Shown piece by piece: positions 4,959 through 11,720 of a stretch of DNA of 35,594 nucleotides. The stretch covers positions 1-35,594 of the IMG/VR virus record IMGVR_UViG_3300027631_000062. One strand, written 5' to 3'. Each line of letters starts with the position of its first letter. The stretch's first letter is position 1. Position numbers and translations under genes: made by a program. The DNA comes from a virus. The notes beneath the pieces are model-generated. The model was given only the letters and a program-made list of their open reading frames with translations, was not told the origin of the DNA and did not search any database.

Positions 4959-5133
4959 TATTATCTCCTTTAAATGTGTCTTCAAATTTATAAATTAACT
5001 TTTCAATTGTAAATCTAGCTTTATTGTCAAAGCTAGACAAATAGTCTAATAGATCTTTATCAATGGCAAGATTATGCAATCCTGACAATAAGATCTTAAC
5101 TTCATTCTTATCTAGATCAACTACACTACTCAT
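4939..5133 (-). CDS. Hypothetical helical protein, 64 aa
   Basis: MSSVVDLDKNEVKILLSGL starts a compact all-helix pattern with regular leucines and a basic/acidic mix. Its start overlaps the stop of the zinc-finger gene upstream. No recognised family. Confidence 0.7.
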   Translation of the reverse strand: MSSVVDLDKNEVKILLSGLHNLAIDKDLLDYLSSFDNKARFTIEKLIYKFEDTFKGDNNVTNYK

Positions 5134-5342
5134 GAATCAACCTTTGGGATACAAGTTCTCGAGCAGTACATATTTGAGTTATCTTCAAACAAAATACCTT
5201 TAATCAAGCTTCTATTACATGTAGGACAGATAAAAGGATTTGCGTTCTTTGAACCGTGGTATTTAACTGCTTTACCCGGTAGAACCTTATCCTTTACTGT
5301 CATGGTTGTTATATTCTTTTTTGCTGGCTTCTTTGCGGCCAT
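5130..5342 (-). CDS. Zinc-finger protein with basic N-terminus, 70 aa
   Basis: An Ala/Lys-rich start (MAAKKPAKKN) precedes a four-cysteine site, CPTC at 39-42 and CSRTC at 59-63. AAAGGAATAAT precedes the ATG. The combination suggests a small nucleic-acid-binding protein; that is inference. Confidence 0.78.
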   Translation of the reverse strand: MAAKKPAKKNITTMTVKDKVLPGKAVKYHGSKNANPFICPTCNRSLIKGILFEDNSNMYCSRTCIPKVDS

Positions 5343-5343
5343 A

Positions 5344-5844
5344 TTATTCCTTTACTTCCTTATTGTAAAAAGAGTCTTCAAACTCCTGTTTTGCTTTCTT
5401 TAAGAATTTTTTGATTTCACTTTCTGAAATTAAACTATCTCTTTCGTGTCGAGCATGCTCTTGGATATAGGCTTTAGCTACTCTTTTAACCCAAACACTC
5501 TCTGATTCATCGCTTACATTGGTTCCAAGACCAAAATGTTTAACAATAATGTTCGGTGTTAGGTATGTTTTAATATCTTCAGTTCCTGTATAAACGCTAT
5601 AAAGATAAAACCCATCATGCTTTTCATAGAATTTCCATCTAGCATAAAATTCTGGTGCAGTCTTATAAGTAATGCTTCCAATACCTACAGCCATCGAGCC
5701 AAAGATTAATGATTTTGTTTCCACATTAACATCTTCTTGCTCTCTTTCACCACCACCTTCATACTTTACCGTTGTCTTTGTCCAAAGCTCATCCGGATTA
5801 TCTTTGAAATATTTTACGTTTTCTGTTGACCAATTTAAACTCAT
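5344..5844 (-). CDS. Hypothetical protein, 166 aa
   Basis: Starts MSLNWSTENVKYFKDNPDEL after AGGAACAAG and overlaps the preceding gene by an ATGA junction. The centre (residues 40-100) is beta-rich with aromatic residues; the last 40 residues are a charged helix (SEIKKFLKKAKQEFEDSF). Function unknown. Confidence 0.75.
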   Translation of the reverse strand: MSLNWSTENVKYFKDNPDELWTKTTVKYEGGGEREQEDVNVETKSLIFGSMAVGIGSITYKTAPEFYARWKFYEKHDGFYLYSVYTGTEDIKTYLTPNIIVKHFGLGTNVSDESESVWVKRVAKAYIQEHARHERDSLISESEIKKFLKKAKQEFEDSFYNKEVKE

Positions 5845-6008
5845 CTTGTTCCTACCTGATTTAATCTTTCTAGTTGACCTTTTTGGTCGCTATATTCTTT
5901 GCTAATAAAGTCTTGGTACTCTTCATCTGTCCAATGAAGAATATCCCAAGACTGCCCTGTATCTTTAAAATACAGGAGATCTTTTGTTCTGAACCATTTA
6001 TTTCTCAT
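5841..6008 (-). CDS. Hypothetical protein, 55 aa
   Basis: ATG 6008 (MRNKWFRTKDLLYFKDTG) is preceded by AAGGGAAAA and lies after the upstream stop; an in-frame ATG at 6044 would overlap more and lacks a site. It is rich in Trp, Tyr and charged residues. Not recognised. Confidence 0.65.
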   Translation of the reverse strand: MRNKWFRTKDLLYFKDTGQSWDILHWTDEEYQDFISKEYSDQKGQLERLNQVGTR

Positions 6009-6015
6009 TTTTCCC

Positions 6016-6351
6016 TTATCTTTTATATTTATGTAAGTCATCAATCAATTGCTGCGGATAATCTGTATCATTTCCTTCACCATCAGGATGACCAAAAAAG
6101 ATAACTGTTCCGGCAATGTAATCACCAATCATTATTACTTGTCCAGAGTCATACCATAAGTCTGTTGCAGTTTTATTTTGAGGCAATCTGATAAGCTTAC
6201 CCTCTTCATTGCAATAGCAAAAGTATGGCTTGTCACCAAATCTAACTACTTCAAAATAACCATCAACAATCTTTTGAAGATTGCTATAGTGTTGATCATA
6301 ATCAAACTCTTCAATTTCCCCATCTAGATGTAGTATTAATCCCTTAATCAT
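6016..6351 (-). CDS. DUF3846-like protein, 111 aa
   Basis: The order of motifs fits the DUF3846 family seen in phages and plasmids: an N-terminal strand, LQKIVDGYFEVV (about 25-36), CNEEGKLIRLPQN (about 48-60), then ATDLWY and GDYIAGTVIFFG (about 76-87). The biochemical function of the family is not known to me. GGAGAATATA precedes the ATG and it overlaps the next gene upstream. Confidence 0.65.
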   Translation of the reverse strand: MIKGLILHLDGEIEEFDYDQHYSNLQKIVDGYFEVVRFGDKPYFCYCNEEGKLIRLPQNKTATDLWYDSGQVIMIGDYIAGTVIFFGHPDGEGNDTDYPQQLIDDLHKYKR

Positions 6352-6748
6352 TATATTCTCCTTTTGTAATATATTCTTTTACTAACTTGATCATTTCATC
6401 AAGATTTCCTTCAATGATTCCTAAATCATCATAAGTCTCATGTCCTGCTACTTCATCATAATTATTTGTAATATCATAAGCTGCAAACCAAGGTTCATCA
6501 TCGTAATTATCATGATTTAACTTTTTCAAATCGGCATCTGTTTTGATACCATTACCTAATAAGCCCCAAAAATCTTTCAAGACACTATGTTTATACCTAA
6601 TTGTCATTTCACCATCACAAGATATCAATACCTTTCTTTTGTTCCCAGTTATAAAACAAACTGGGCTATGGTGATAACCTTCACAATAGAAAACATCTGT
6701 TCTTTGTTTTGGCTCATTCTCTGTAAGCCATTCAATATCAAATTTCAT
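6344..6748 (-). CDS. Hypothetical protein, 134 aa
   Basis: The start is placed at ATG 6748 (MKFDIEWLTENEP), eight bases after AAAGGG; a GTG six bases earlier is too close to that site. Overlaps the end of a 52-aa gene. It has a beta-rich first half and an acidic Asp/Tyr-rich second half. No family recognised. Confidence 0.72.
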   Translation of the reverse strand: MKFDIEWLTENEPKQRTDVFYCEGYHHSPVCFITGNKRKVLISCDGEMTIRYKHSVLKDFWGLLGNGIKTDADLKKLNHDNYDDEPWFAAYDITNNYDEVAGHETYDDLGIIEGNLDEMIKLVKEYITKGEYND

Positions 6749-6896
6749 TAGCACAACCCTTTCGATTTAGTTTCTCTCCTAAATTCCTACCTAAGTCGTA
6801 GTAATTTATAAGTGGTTCATTGAATGATGTAGTTATATCTGATTTACATTCTTTCACTCCCATGATGAACGCTCGTATTTTATTTATTACTTTCAT
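6738..6896 (-). CDS. Hypothetical protein, 52 aa
   Basis: A short frame coupled to its upstream neighbour by TAATG at 6896 and overlapping its downstream neighbour by 11 nt, which argues that it is translated. Begins MKVINKIRAFIMGVKECKSD: a short amphipathic helix and one cysteine. Function unknown. Confidence 0.65.
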   Translation of the reverse strand: MKVINKIRAFIMGVKECKSDITTSFNEPLINYYDLGRNLGEKLNRKGCANEI

Positions 6897-7306
6897 TAGT
6901 AAAGTCCTAACTCTTCTCTTTGTTCATCTGTAATCATTGTTACAACTGTATTACTACCCATTGAATCATGATGAGACAATGAGTATTCAATCCGGTCATT
7001 AAATACCTTACCCTTTATATTCCAATCACTCCTGACTGTCATAAGTTCCAATAAAGATTCTGCATCTTTTGCATATCCATATCCACTATGATTACCATCC
7101 CATAATCTTAGGTCTGATACTTTCCACCATAATGTTTCATTGATTTCAAATAAACCTGAAGTAATGTCTGTGAAATCTTCTAATGACATCATCCAACATA
7201 TACCATCACATTCTGTTTGCAATGCTTCAATCATAATGAAGTCATCACTCTCCATACAGCTACAAAGATTACCAAATTCAAATTCATATACTTGTTCTGT
7301 TTTCAT
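6896..7306 (-). CDS. Hypothetical protein, 136 aa
   Basis: Begins MKTEQVYEFEFGNLCSCMES. It has an acidic, aromatic-rich body with several Trp residues (WWKVSDLRLWDG) and a C-terminal TMITDEQREEL helix. Coupled on both sides. No recognised motif. Confidence 0.73.
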   Translation of the reverse strand: MKTEQVYEFEFGNLCSCMESDDFIMIEALQTECDGICWMMSLEDFTDITSGLFEINETLWWKVSDLRLWDGNHSGYGYAKDAESLLELMTVRSDWNIKGKVFNDRIEYSLSHHDSMGSNTVVTMITDEQREELGLY

Positions 7307-7307
7307 A

Positions 7308-7445
7308 TTATTTCTTTCTAATTATTGCATGTAATTGACTATAAGTAATTGACCATAAAGAATTATCATGATCATCATTTTCAATTGATTTCATTATCAA
7401 TTTTATTTGCTCAAAAGTGAGCGGTACATTGTATATTTTTTCCAT
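7308..7445 (-). CDS. Hypothetical protein, 45 aa
   Basis: MEKIYNVPLTFEQIKLIMKS opens a 45-aa frame that exactly fills the gap between two neighbours; its ATG overlaps the upstream stop. It looks like one or two amphipathic helices. Function unknown. Confidence 0.68.
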   Translation of the reverse strand: MEKIYNVPLTFEQIKLIMKSIENDDHDNSLWSITYSQLHAIIRKK

Positions 7446-7645
7446 TACTTATCCTTTTCAATTGTAGAGTGATATCCCTCTACAGATTTAATGCCATAGT
7501 GAACTTCTCCACTACCTAAAACAAATTCACTATTTCTACCTAGCAATGCTTCATAAACCATATCTTGAGCTTCTCCGTGACTCATTGCTTCAACAAAATA
7601 TGTACCTGTTGCTGTAACTGTAAACATTTGCATTTTTCTTTGCAT
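7445..7645 (-). CDS. Hypothetical protein, 66 aa
   Basis: Starts MQRKMQMFTVTATGTYFVEA at a TAATG junction; the second Met (residue 5) could also serve. Pattern is strand-helix-strand (EAMSHGEAQDMVYEALLG in the middle), reminiscent of small ferredoxin-like folds, but no family is assigned. Confidence 0.7.
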   Translation of the reverse strand: MQRKMQMFTVTATGTYFVEAMSHGEAQDMVYEALLGRNSEFVLGSGEVHYGIKSVEGYHSTIEKDK

Positions 7646-7896
7646 TAATATTCCTCTCCATTTTCATCCATAAAGATAAGATCATTCATATCTGCTTTGT
7701 GACCCCAGCCACAACTAAAATCATCATTTGCATAATGATGAATCATTTCAATAATGTCATCTAAGCCGACTTCAATATCATTACCAGTAGATCTATTGTC
7801 TTCTAGTATCTGATTGTAAATATGTTCTGTCTCGTATGTAATTGTTTTAATTACATTGATTCTCGTAGGCCATTCTCCATTAAAATCTTCACTCAT
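7645..7896 (-). CDS. Hypothetical acidic protein, 83 aa
   Basis: Strongly acidic (MSEDFNGEWPTR start, DMNDLIFMDENGEEY end) with a helical centre containing DIEVGLDDIIEMIHHY. Coupled by TAATG to both neighbours. No recognised function; acidic phage proteins can be DNA mimics, but nothing specific supports that here. Confidence 0.7.
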   Translation of the reverse strand: MSEDFNGEWPTRINVIKTITYETEHIYNQILEDNRSTGNDIEVGLDDIIEMIHHYANDDFSCGWGHKADMNDLIFMDENGEEY

Positions 7897-8183
7897 TATA
7901 ATTCCTTTGCTCTAAAAAAATAATCTATTTTTTCAATCCAAGACTGAATAAATTCTTGCTTGCTTTCTTCGGTTTTAAAAACTTGAAGATTGGCTAGATT
8001 ATTTACTTCAAGTTTTAGAATAGCAATATCATCAGCAGACCATTCTCTACTATTAGCAAAATGCTTTACTGCACTCATTGATGCTTCGCCTCTTTTCCAT
8101 ACTGAATAATCATCTGAGTAATTGTAATACCAATCTACTTTTCTAATCTTTCCAATAATCTCTTGTGCTTCTGTTGAATTCAT
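7896..8183 (-). CDS. Hypothetical protein, 95 aa
   Basis: Helical and charged, starting MNSTEAQEIIGKIRKVDWYY. The C-terminal half (LQVFKTEESKQEFIQSWIEK) looks like a helical hairpin. Four-base overlap with the preceding gene. Not recognised. Confidence 0.72.
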   Translation of the reverse strand: MNSTEAQEIIGKIRKVDWYYNYSDDYSVWKRGEASMSAVKHFANSREWSADDIAILKLEVNNLANLQVFKTEESKQEFIQSWIEKIDYFFRAKEL

Positions 8184-8362
8184 TTTTTCATCTCCTGTGC
8201 TTCATAAAAATCAAACTCTTGATAGATATCATCTGGCTCACCAAATTCACCACTCAAAAGTCCTTCATCTAATTTTTCAATTGCTTCTTTTTCTGTTTCA
8301 GCTTCAACATCATACATTTCTGCATAATGATAAAACTTAGTTACTATGAATAATTTCTTCAT
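8180..8362 (-). CDS. Hypothetical protein, 60 aa
   Basis: MKKLFIVTKFYHYAEMYDVEA followed by ETEKEAIEKLDEGLL: a strand-strand-helix pattern like the 66-aa protein at 7445-7645, so the two may share a fold. Acidic C-terminus. Function unknown. Confidence 0.7.
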   Translation of the reverse strand: MKKLFIVTKFYHYAEMYDVEAETEKEAIEKLDEGLLSGEFGEPDDIYQEFDFYEAQEMKK

Positions 8363-8375
8363 TACCTATTACTTT

Positions 8376-8516
8376 CTATAAACAGTATCCACTGCAATTA
8401 GGGAAACCACAGGCTGGACAATAGCCTTCTTCTTCTTCATCGTCTTCTGATTCATACTCATCATTTTCTTCTTCATAATCATCCATTGCTGCTTCGAAAT
8501 AAGCTTCATTACTCAT
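8376..8516 (-). CDS. Acidic Cys-rich mini-protein, 46 aa
   Basis: A long Asp/Glu run (residues about 12-30) is followed by CPAC (33-36) and two further cysteines (41 and 45) at the C-terminus, enough for one metal site. Its ATG follows the upstream stop immediately. Function unknown. Confidence 0.68.
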   Translation of the reverse strand: MSNEAYFEAAMDDYEEENDEYESEDDEEEEGYCPACGFPNCSGYCL

Positions 8517-8720
8517 TTAATCTCTCCTATATACTGATGCTGGCATTAATCTATAACCAGCATTCTTATCTTGTGATTTATGCCATTCATCCCATTTAAA
8601 GTCATAGCCAGCTTTCTCAATAATACGAACTACTTCATCCATACATTCTCCATCTGTATAATCTTCTCCTGGTCTTTGTATTGCTTCAATGATTAGCTTT
8701 ACCATTTTACTTTTTTTCAT
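8517..8720 (-). CDS. Hypothetical protein, 67 aa
   Basis: The start at 8720 (MKKSKMVKLIIEAIQRPGED) has GAGGAG nine bases upstream and overlaps its neighbour by only 14 nt; the longer frame from 8792 would overlap by 86 nt. It has a helical N-terminus and a Trp/Tyr-rich middle. Not recognised. Confidence 0.7.
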   Translation of the reverse strand: MKKSKMVKLIIEAIQRPGEDYTDGECMDEVVRIIEKAGYDFKWDEWHKSQDKNAGYRLMPASVYRRD

Positions 8721-8964
8721 GTTTTTCCACTCCTCTACTAATTGCAAGTGTTGCAAATGTTGTTGATAGTTGTGCATGAATTTGTGCTTCAATAAAAGGG
8801 AAAGGAGTTGTATTATAGAACACTCCCTTTTCAGGTTTCATTGAAAGCATTAACTGACTTGCACAATCTGCGTGAAAGATAGCCAATGCTTCATAATTTT
8901 CTGTTTCAATATATTGATCTTGTACTTCAATATCATCAATTGACCAACTCATATTTGTTCTCAT
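8707..8964 (-). CDS. Hypothetical protein, 85 aa
   Basis: Begins MRTNMSWSIDDIEVQDQYIE after AAAGGAAACAAC. The central segment (ALAIFHADCASQLMLSMK) and a second (AQIHAQLSTTFATLAISRG) are helical and alanine-rich. Phages often carry proteins of this helical type under names such as hypothetical or Gp-like; no function can be assigned. Confidence 0.73.
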   Translation of the reverse strand: MRTNMSWSIDDIEVQDQYIETENYEALAIFHADCASQLMLSMKPEKGVFYNTTPFPFIEAQIHAQLSTTFATLAISRGVEKHEKK

Positions 8965-8979
8965 GTTGTTTCCTTTTCT

Positions 8980-9396
8980 TTAAAACTGTCTGTTATCAAA
9001 ATTGTCTTTTGGGTTAAATGTAAGTGTAATATTTCCATTACCTTCATCTGGTAAATCTAGTGAATCAATGTTTAACCACCAATCACTTTTTTCATCTCTA
9101 ATAACTATGTGAGTGTCATCGTCTAACTTATCGAGAATAGCTTTCAAGTCTTTAACCATAATTGTTGGGTGGAAACCTTCTGTCTGTAAAGAAAACTTTT
9201 CATCTAATCTATTGAGCCATTCACTATAAGAATAAATCCATTCATCAAAAGATCCGCTAAACGGATAGCCAATTGATGTCTCTGTATTATCTTCAAATGA
9301 TAATTCATGCCAAGCAGTAGTTAATTCTACAAATGGCTTCCAAAGATTTCGGGCAGCTTCTATAAAGTTTTTTCTTATAATATAATTGCTTGTCAT
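8980..9396 (-). CDS. Hypothetical protein, 138 aa
   Basis: First gene after the tRNA-Arg terminator, with its own leader carrying a GGCGTAAGCC hairpin just ahead of AAAGGAAAG. It starts MTSNYIIRKNFIEAARNLWK. The C-terminal half has a clear pattern: LKAILDKLDDDTHIVIRD, then a strand, then LTFNPKD. Unknown family. Leader structure suggests separate regulation or mRNA protection. Confidence 0.75.
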   Translation of the reverse strand: MTSNYIIRKNFIEAARNLWKPFVELTTAWHELSFEDNTETSIGYPFSGSFDEWIYSYSEWLNRLDEKFSLQTEGFHPTIMVKDLKAILDKLDDDTHIVIRDEKSDWWLNIDSLDLPDEGNGNITLTFNPKDNFDNRQF

Positions 9397-9409
9397 TTTC
9401 TTTCCTTTT

Positions 9410-9419
9410 GGCTTACGCC
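9410..9419 (-). promoter_or_regulatory. Leader hairpin GGC-GTAA-GCC (copy 1)
   Basis: On the minus strand GGCGTAAGCC forms a 3-bp stem with a GNRA-type GUAA tetraloop directly before the ribosome-binding site. TTTTGGCTTACGCC (plus strand, 9406-9419) recurs at 14184-14197 ahead of the ATPase gene. Confidence 0.5.
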
Positions 9420-9448
9420 ATCTTGTTTATTGTTACTATTTAGGTAAA

Positions 9449-9464
9449 TTGAGTATGCGCTCAA
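9449..9464. promoter_or_regulatory. Inverted repeat TTGAG-N6-CTCAA
   Basis: A 16-nt dyad in the leader of the 138-aa gene, between the tRNA-Arg terminator and the leader hairpin. It could be an operator or an RNA hairpin. Confidence 0.45.
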
Positions 9465-9506
9465 ATCGGTTAACCTTTCCTTATTTGTTTTTGGGGATAC
9501 GAAAAG

Positions 9507-9555
9507 AGATTAAGCATAGGTAGGAATATCCAGTTACAAACCTATACTTAATCTC
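9507..9555 (-). terminator. Hairpin terminator downstream of tRNA-Arg
   Basis: On the minus strand GAGATTAAG-ATAGGT pairs with ACCTAT-CTTAATCTC with one unpaired base per arm, followed by TTTT. It lies just past the tRNA 3' end. The short T tract makes it weaker than others here. Confidence 0.6.
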
Positions 9556-9559
9556 TCAG

Positions 9560-9631
9560 TGCTTCCATTAGGATTCGAACCTAAAATAACGGATTAGAAG
9601 TCCGTAGTTATATCCTTTTAACTATAGAAGC
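9560..9631 (-). tRNA. tRNA-Arg (anticodon UCU)
   Basis: A full cloverleaf can be drawn: acceptor GCTTCTA/TGGAAGC (one G-U), D stem GTTA/TAAC, anticodon stem ACGGA/TCCGT with loop CTTCTAA, and T arm TTAGG-TTCGAAT-CCTAA, discriminator A. CCA is not encoded. It reads AGA, which should be common in this AT-rich phage and rare in a GC-richer actinobacterial host. Confidence 0.93.
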
Positions 9632-9713
9632 GGGTTGACATATTGATTGTTTTTATTCACACATATGTCAGGCATGAGGTTTTACGGTAACAATCAACCG
9701 TTCTTTTTGCTTA

Positions 9714-10376
9714 CTACTGAGTTTTATACTTTTCGTATTCAGCAATTAGATATTTTCTGTATTTGCTCATAAACTTATTGTAAACGGAATCTGTATATGG
9801 TCCGAAATAACCATCTACAAACTTAACGCCAATAATTTTCTGTATACCAAATACATACTTACTTCTTTCGCCAAGATGATATTCACGAAGAAGTGTTTTT
9901 GCAGGGAATTTTTTAAACAAAACTGGATTTCCAACATTTTTCTTACAACCCCAGCCGCCAAAGCCTACTGGTTCTCTAAAGAATGGTTTATTCTTTTGTC
10001 TGTCCTCAAATGTCCGGAATTCATTTTTTGTTTGATATCCCTGAGTTGAGATCCTATTTGCAATAATAATTTGTTCATCTATTGTTGCAAGTTCTGGTTT
10101 TGGTGCAAATTCTTTTCCACCATAACCTGACCAGGTTTGTTTATATATTCCTAAACCACCTGACCAAGTTCCCTTATCTTTCCAATCACCACCAGTTTCA
10201 CATTGTGCCATTCTATGCCAATATAAATCTAATGCTCTTGGTTTTCCATTTTCGCTAAAAGCGAGTGTTGGAATTACTTCAGTTTTATTCTGTTTTGCTG
10301 AGGCATTCGTTGCCGTAATTCCAATTAATAATGCTGTACATAACAGCATGTTTTTTATTTTATGATTAGTTTTCAT
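9714..10376 (-). CDS. Secreted Rpf-like muralytic enzyme, 220 aa
   Basis: Residues 1-27 form a signal peptide (basic start, LLCTALLIGI core, cleavage after ASA). Residues about 51-112 match the resuscitation-promoting factor domain, a lysozyme/transglycosylase-like fold that cuts peptidoglycan: WHRMAQCETGGDW with the catalytic Glu at 60, WSGGLGIYKQTW, then YGG...FAP...LAT..EQI..A.RI. A second cysteine (144) could pair with Cys59. Residues about 175-202 (GIQKIIG, DGYFGPYTDSV) resemble a PG_binding_1 repeat. Rpf proteins are an actinobacterial hallmark. In a phage it would act in the cell wall as a lysin or wall remodeller. The gene has a long structured leader and lies between two tRNA genes. 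Confidence 0.88.
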   Translation of the reverse strand: MKTNHKIKNMLLCTALLIGITATNASAKQNKTEVIPTLAFSENGKPRALDLYWHRMAQCETGGDWKDKGTWSGGLGIYKQTWSGYGGKEFAPKPELATIDEQIIIANRISTQGYQTKNEFRTFEDRQKNKPFFREPVGFGGWGCKKNVGNPVLFKKFPAKTLLREYHLGERSKYVFGIQKIIGVKFVDGYFGPYTDSVYNKFMSKYRKYLIAEYEKYKTQ

Positions 10377-10599
10377 TTTTGCTCCTTAAAACTTTTGTTT
10401 TCAACAAACCAATAATGTCTACAAACATCTTGATTAATTGTTTTAGCATACGCTAAGGTTGCAAAACAAGATTAACTGCATCATTTTTAATGCTACTTGT
10501 TTTACAAAGTTATATCAATAAGCATCACCTCCTAAGTGAAATATATAGTCTTACCATTGTATCAAATGATAGTTCTTATCCTTTATCTAAAAGGATTTG
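10377..10599 (-). promoter_or_regulatory. Long structured leader of the Rpf-like gene
   Basis: About 220 nt of non-coding sequence separates the tRNA-Ile 3' end from the rpf-like start. In minus-strand order it holds a 7-bp hairpin right after the tRNA (ATCCTTT/AAAGGAT, 10578-10596), an extended -10-like TGATACAAT, a perfect anti-16S complement AGGAGGTGAT (10524-10533), a nested AACAAG/CTTGTT and GCATT/AATG stem, and TTAGC-GTAT-GCTAA (10443-10456). AAGGAG precedes the ATG. Host rpf genes are often riboswitch-controlled, but I see no match to the ydaO c-di-AMP consensus. Confidence 0.5.
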
Positions 10600-10673
10600 T
10601 ACCGAATACAGGAATTGAACCTGTTCAGGAAACTTATAAGATTTCTTCCGTCAAACCGTTCGGACCATTCGGT
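10600..10673 (-). tRNA. tRNA-Ile (anticodon UAU)
   Basis: Acceptor ACCGAAT/ATTCGGT, D stem TCCG/CGGA, anticodon stem GAAAT/GTTTC with loop CTTATAA, T arm ACAGG-TTCAATT-CCTGT, discriminator A. CCA is not encoded. The anticodon UAU reads AUA directly; most bacteria use CAU modified to lysidine instead, so a UAU tRNA is unusual and would spare the phage host tilS dependence. The 5-bp anticodon stem ends in a T-G pair, so the exact loop boundary should be checked. Confidence 0.82.
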
Positions 10674-10685
10674 AAACTTTATTTA

Positions 10686-11048
10686 CTAAAAGTCTTCATC
10701 TATAGGGAAGTTGCTGATTATGTCTTTTGCATAATCCGGCCTGTTCCCTAACATTTTTGATAAATTAACTCTATTCGCTTGGTACATCTTAATATAAGAT
10801 GCAACTGATTGTTCCATTGGAATTTCCTTTTCAAGAGAAATTATTTGTGACATCATTAACATATGAACCATACAGCCAAATATAAGACCTGGCATAAACG
10901 CTTCATTAGTTGAAGCCTCTTCTTCAAGAGAATTGATTAGATATTTAATCATCTCTTGGCTATTGTCTGAGCAATGAGCATTAAATAATTGCAGCGCATA
11001 GTCAGTAAATAACTGATCTTTATGCTCTTCAAAAGGTTTAATTCTCAT
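10686..11048 (-). CDS. Hypothetical helical protein, 120 aa
   Basis: The start at 11048 (MRIKPFEEHKDQLFTDY) has GAGG seven bases upstream; 11066 lies within the putative promoter. Predicted all-helical with a hydrophobic stretch (FGCMVHMLMMSQIISL, about 60-75). No recognised family. It ends 13 nt before tRNA-Ile, so mRNA and tRNA are probably cotranscribed. Confidence 0.72.
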   Translation of the reverse strand: MRIKPFEEHKDQLFTDYALQLFNAHCSDNSQEMIKYLINSLEEEASTNEAFMPGLIFGCMVHMLMMSQIISLEKEIPMEQSVASYIKMYQANRVNLSKMLGNRPDYAKDIISNFPIDEDF

Positions 11049-11064
11049 AGTATTGCCTCTATAC

Positions 11065-11070
11065 ATTATA
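11065..11070 (-). promoter_or_regulatory. Promoter candidate, TATAAT -10
   Basis: A perfect TATAAT on the minus strand places the start of transcription near 11058, so the mRNA would begin at or next to the GAGG ribosome-binding site of the 120-aa gene. There is no clear -35. Confidence 0.5.
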
Positions 11071-11149
11071 CACTATTTCCAATTCCTCTTTGAAGTAAAA
11101 AGAATCATAGCTAAACTGGCAAACACATAAATCTTAAAGAAAACATCAA

Positions 11150-11719
11150 TCACGATTCTTTTTCCAATTCTTTTTTATTCCTAAGCTCTTCAAGCCATTT
11201 TTGTGTAGAAATATCGCTTTGGCTTGGTTTACAGAATTCATATACTTCAGTATATTCATCTGAGTAGGAAAAACTTACTATTGCTTTTTGAGCCAACATC
11301 TTTCCATCTTTAAAATAATACCTATAGTAATCGTCATTCTCTTCACCTTTCCATTGAATAAAACTTCCGTCTTTAATTAATCCGGCAAAGCAAGATAGGA
11401 AATAATCTTCAGATCCTGTCTTATCTCCGTAGTAAAGATTAATTAAATTACCATCTTCATCGTAATTGGTATCAAAACCCATTGTCTCAAGAATTGAATT
11501 CATATCGGGATAAATTTCTGGATAGTTATATTCCATCCAAGAGAACCATTTATTCCTATTCCACTTCTCTCCATCTACTGGATCTTCATTTGCTCCAAAT
11601 GAACCTCCACGCTTTAGCTCATCGTGATTATTTAACTCACACATTTTCTCATAAACAGCCTCAAAGTGCTTCTTATCGAGAAAGATGTTTGAATCCTCTA
11701 TGTTTACATAATATCCCAT
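11150..11719 (-). CDS. Hypothetical protein, 189 aa
   Basis: Begins MGYYVNIEDSNIFLDKKHFE, a pattern shared by many phage proteins that open with a short strand and a helix. It has EKWNRNKWFSWMEYNYPEIY in the middle and a beta-rich C-terminal half with aromatic residues (GSFIQWKGEENDDYYRYYF). AAAGGAATAAAATAAA precedes the ATG. Possibly an SMI1/YubB-like fold, but I cannot support that firmly. Confidence 0.72.
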   Translation of the reverse strand: MGYYVNIEDSNIFLDKKHFEAVYEKMCELNNHDELKRGGSFGANEDPVDGEKWNRNKWFSWMEYNYPEIYPDMNSILETMGFDTNYDEDGNLINLYYGDKTGSEDYFLSCFAGLIKDGSFIQWKGEENDDYYRYYFKDGKMLAQKAIVSFSYSDEYTEVYEFCKPSQSDISTQKWLEELRNKKELEKES

Positions 11720-11720
11720 T

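Noticed and set aside
10377-10599. ydaO-type c-di-AMP riboswitch before the Rpf-like gene
   Set aside because: Known upstream of host rpf genes, but the conserved GGGGGAACC and GGGUGAAUC-type segments are not present.
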